Source: Pedobacter sp. (GTDB lineage: Bacteria; Bacteroidota; Bacteroidia; Sphingobacteriales; Sphingobacteriaceae). From it: DNA of 6,260 nt. This document shows, one piece after another, positions 5,586 to 6,260 of this stretch (its first letter is position 1; each line of letters starts with the position of its first letter). The stretch covers positions 1-6,260 of the forward strand of contig JAQBOT010000137.1 of the NCBI GenBank assembly GCA_028287885.1. The letters run 5' to 3'. The notes below the pieces were generated by a model. That model was not told the DNA's origin, made no database searches, and saw nothing but the letters and a program-made list of their open reading frames with translations. Made by a program: the position numbers and the translations under genes.

Positions 5586-6260
5586 ATGAAGTATTATATT
5601 TCCTTTATCCTGCTGGCCTTGTTGGCCGGCAGGGTTAAAGCGCAGGAACTGTTCGTGTTTAGTGAACCAGCCAGCAATATGCCGGCAAAATCTATTGGCC
5701 TTCGACTGAGTACCCAGGCACAAACTAGTCCGGATTTTAGAAGCAGAACAACGCCCGAAGTGATGATTGGGTTTAATAAGCGACTGATGGGCCATGTGCA
5801 GGGCTTTTTCTCTAATGCTGATGGCGCTTACCGCTTTGAAGGTGCAAGTTTGTATGCGAAATATAGATTTCTATCCCATGATGGCATTAGAACCCATTCT
5901 CGTGCTGCAGCTTTCCTGCGGGTAAGCGACAGCAAACGCATGGAGATTTCTGAAGATATCAACCTGGAGGGCGACAACAGTGGCATTAAAGGTGGATTTG
6001 TATTTACCCAGCTGATTCATAAACTTGCCTTATCAGCTACGTTTGGCTATGCAAGATCCTTCCATGGAAGTGATCATCAGCGACCAGAAATACCAGCTAT
6101 TCCTGCAATGGTAGGCATGCCTGGGATGGCAGACGTAGTTGGGGTGGCTGCAGTACCAGCGACGCCAGCGCCCGATCAGCAGTTTGAATATAGTTTATCT
6201 TCGGGGTACCTGGTTTTGCCTGTACATTATAAAAACTATAAGCAACCGAATTTCAATGTG
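5586..6260 (+). CDS. Putative outer-membrane beta-barrel protein of the metal cassette (3' end missing)
   Basis: The frame runs from ATG 5586 through the window end without a stop, giving 225 visible residues. A signal peptide is clear (MKYYISFILLALLAG, then RVKAQ; cleavage near A19/Q20). The mature start ELFVFSEPASNMPAKSIGLRL (split here as ELFVFSEPAS and NMPAKSIGLRL) resembles hypothetical envelope proteins I associate with Bacteroidota metal genes. Alternating short segments such as EVMIGFNKRLMGHVQGFFS, SLYAKYRF, HSRAAAFLRV, KLALSATFGYA and FEYSLSSGYLVLPV are typical of transmembrane beta-strands, so an outer-membrane barrel is inferred. Residues 160-198 form a predicted loop with H160, H164, M175, M178 and M181, followed by an Ala/Val/Pro-rich stretch ending at D197. 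The ATG lies 6 nt after the HMA gene stop, so the two are an operon. The role could be metal uptake, efflux or sensing; no function is recognised with certainty. Confidence 0.82.
   Translation, partial: MKYYISFILLALLAGRVKAQELFVFSEPASNMPAKSIGLRLSTQAQTSPDFRSRTTPEVMIGFNKRLMGHVQGFFSNADGAYRFEGASLYAKYRFLSHDGIRTHSRAAAFLRVSDSKRMEISEDINLEGDNSGIKGGFVFTQLIHKLALSATFGYARSFHGSDHQRPEIPAIPAMVGMPGMADVVGVAAVPATPAPDQQFEYSLSSGYLVLPVHYKNYKQPNFNV

Noticed and set aside
5568..5795. Minus-strand open frame of 75 codons
   Set aside because: It is antisense to the start of the barrel protein gene, which has a clear signal peptide and a 6-nt operon spacing; the antisense product has no recognisable features.

Overview
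The window looks like chromosomal DNA of a Bacteroidota bacterium, most likely a Sphingobacteriaceae member (Pedobacter/Mucilaginibacter-like). This rests on the style of the proteins: a secreted cyclophilin with a long internal insertion, a formimidoylglutamase with a GGGHN motif, a small HYC/CC/PP-type Cys-rich protein, moderate GC with AT-rich intergenic DNA, and no strong Shine-Dalgarno sequences. The genus is inferred by eye, without a database search.

Left part (1-4267), mostly housekeeping and catabolism. A 5-formyltetrahydrofolate cyclo-ligase gene enters from the left edge on the + strand with its first codons missing. It meets, tail to tail and with a 23-bp overlap, a compact minus-strand run of four genes. 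In transcription order these are a secreted cyclophilin-type peptidyl-prolyl isomerase, exodeoxyribonuclease III (xth), imidazolonepropionase (hutI) and formimidoylglutamase (hutG). Their junctions are 1 nt, 21 nt and a 7-nt overlap, so one transcript is plausible. HutI and HutG are the last two steps of histidine degradation: imidazolonepropionate to formimidoylglutamate, then to glutamate plus formamide. The first two enzymes, HutH and HutU, are not in the window.

Middle (4268-4572): a divergent, AT-rich intergenic region of about 305 bp with no gene. It should carry the promoters for both directions. It contains candidate Bacteroidota-type promoter elements and short direct repeats.

Right part (4573-6260): three + strand genes for envelope proteins that look like a metal-handling cassette, probably for copper or another soft metal. 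They are (i) a small membrane-anchored Cys-rich protein with HFC, CxxC, HCC and PP motifs, (ii) a secreted protein with a heavy-metal-associated (HMA) domain carrying a GLTCSMC site and a second uncharacterised domain, and (iii) a signal-peptide-bearing, probable outer-membrane beta-barrel protein with a His/Met-rich loop, cut off by the right edge. Genes ii and iii are 6 nt apart. This cassette is the least characterised and most interesting part of the window; the metal and the mechanism are inference.
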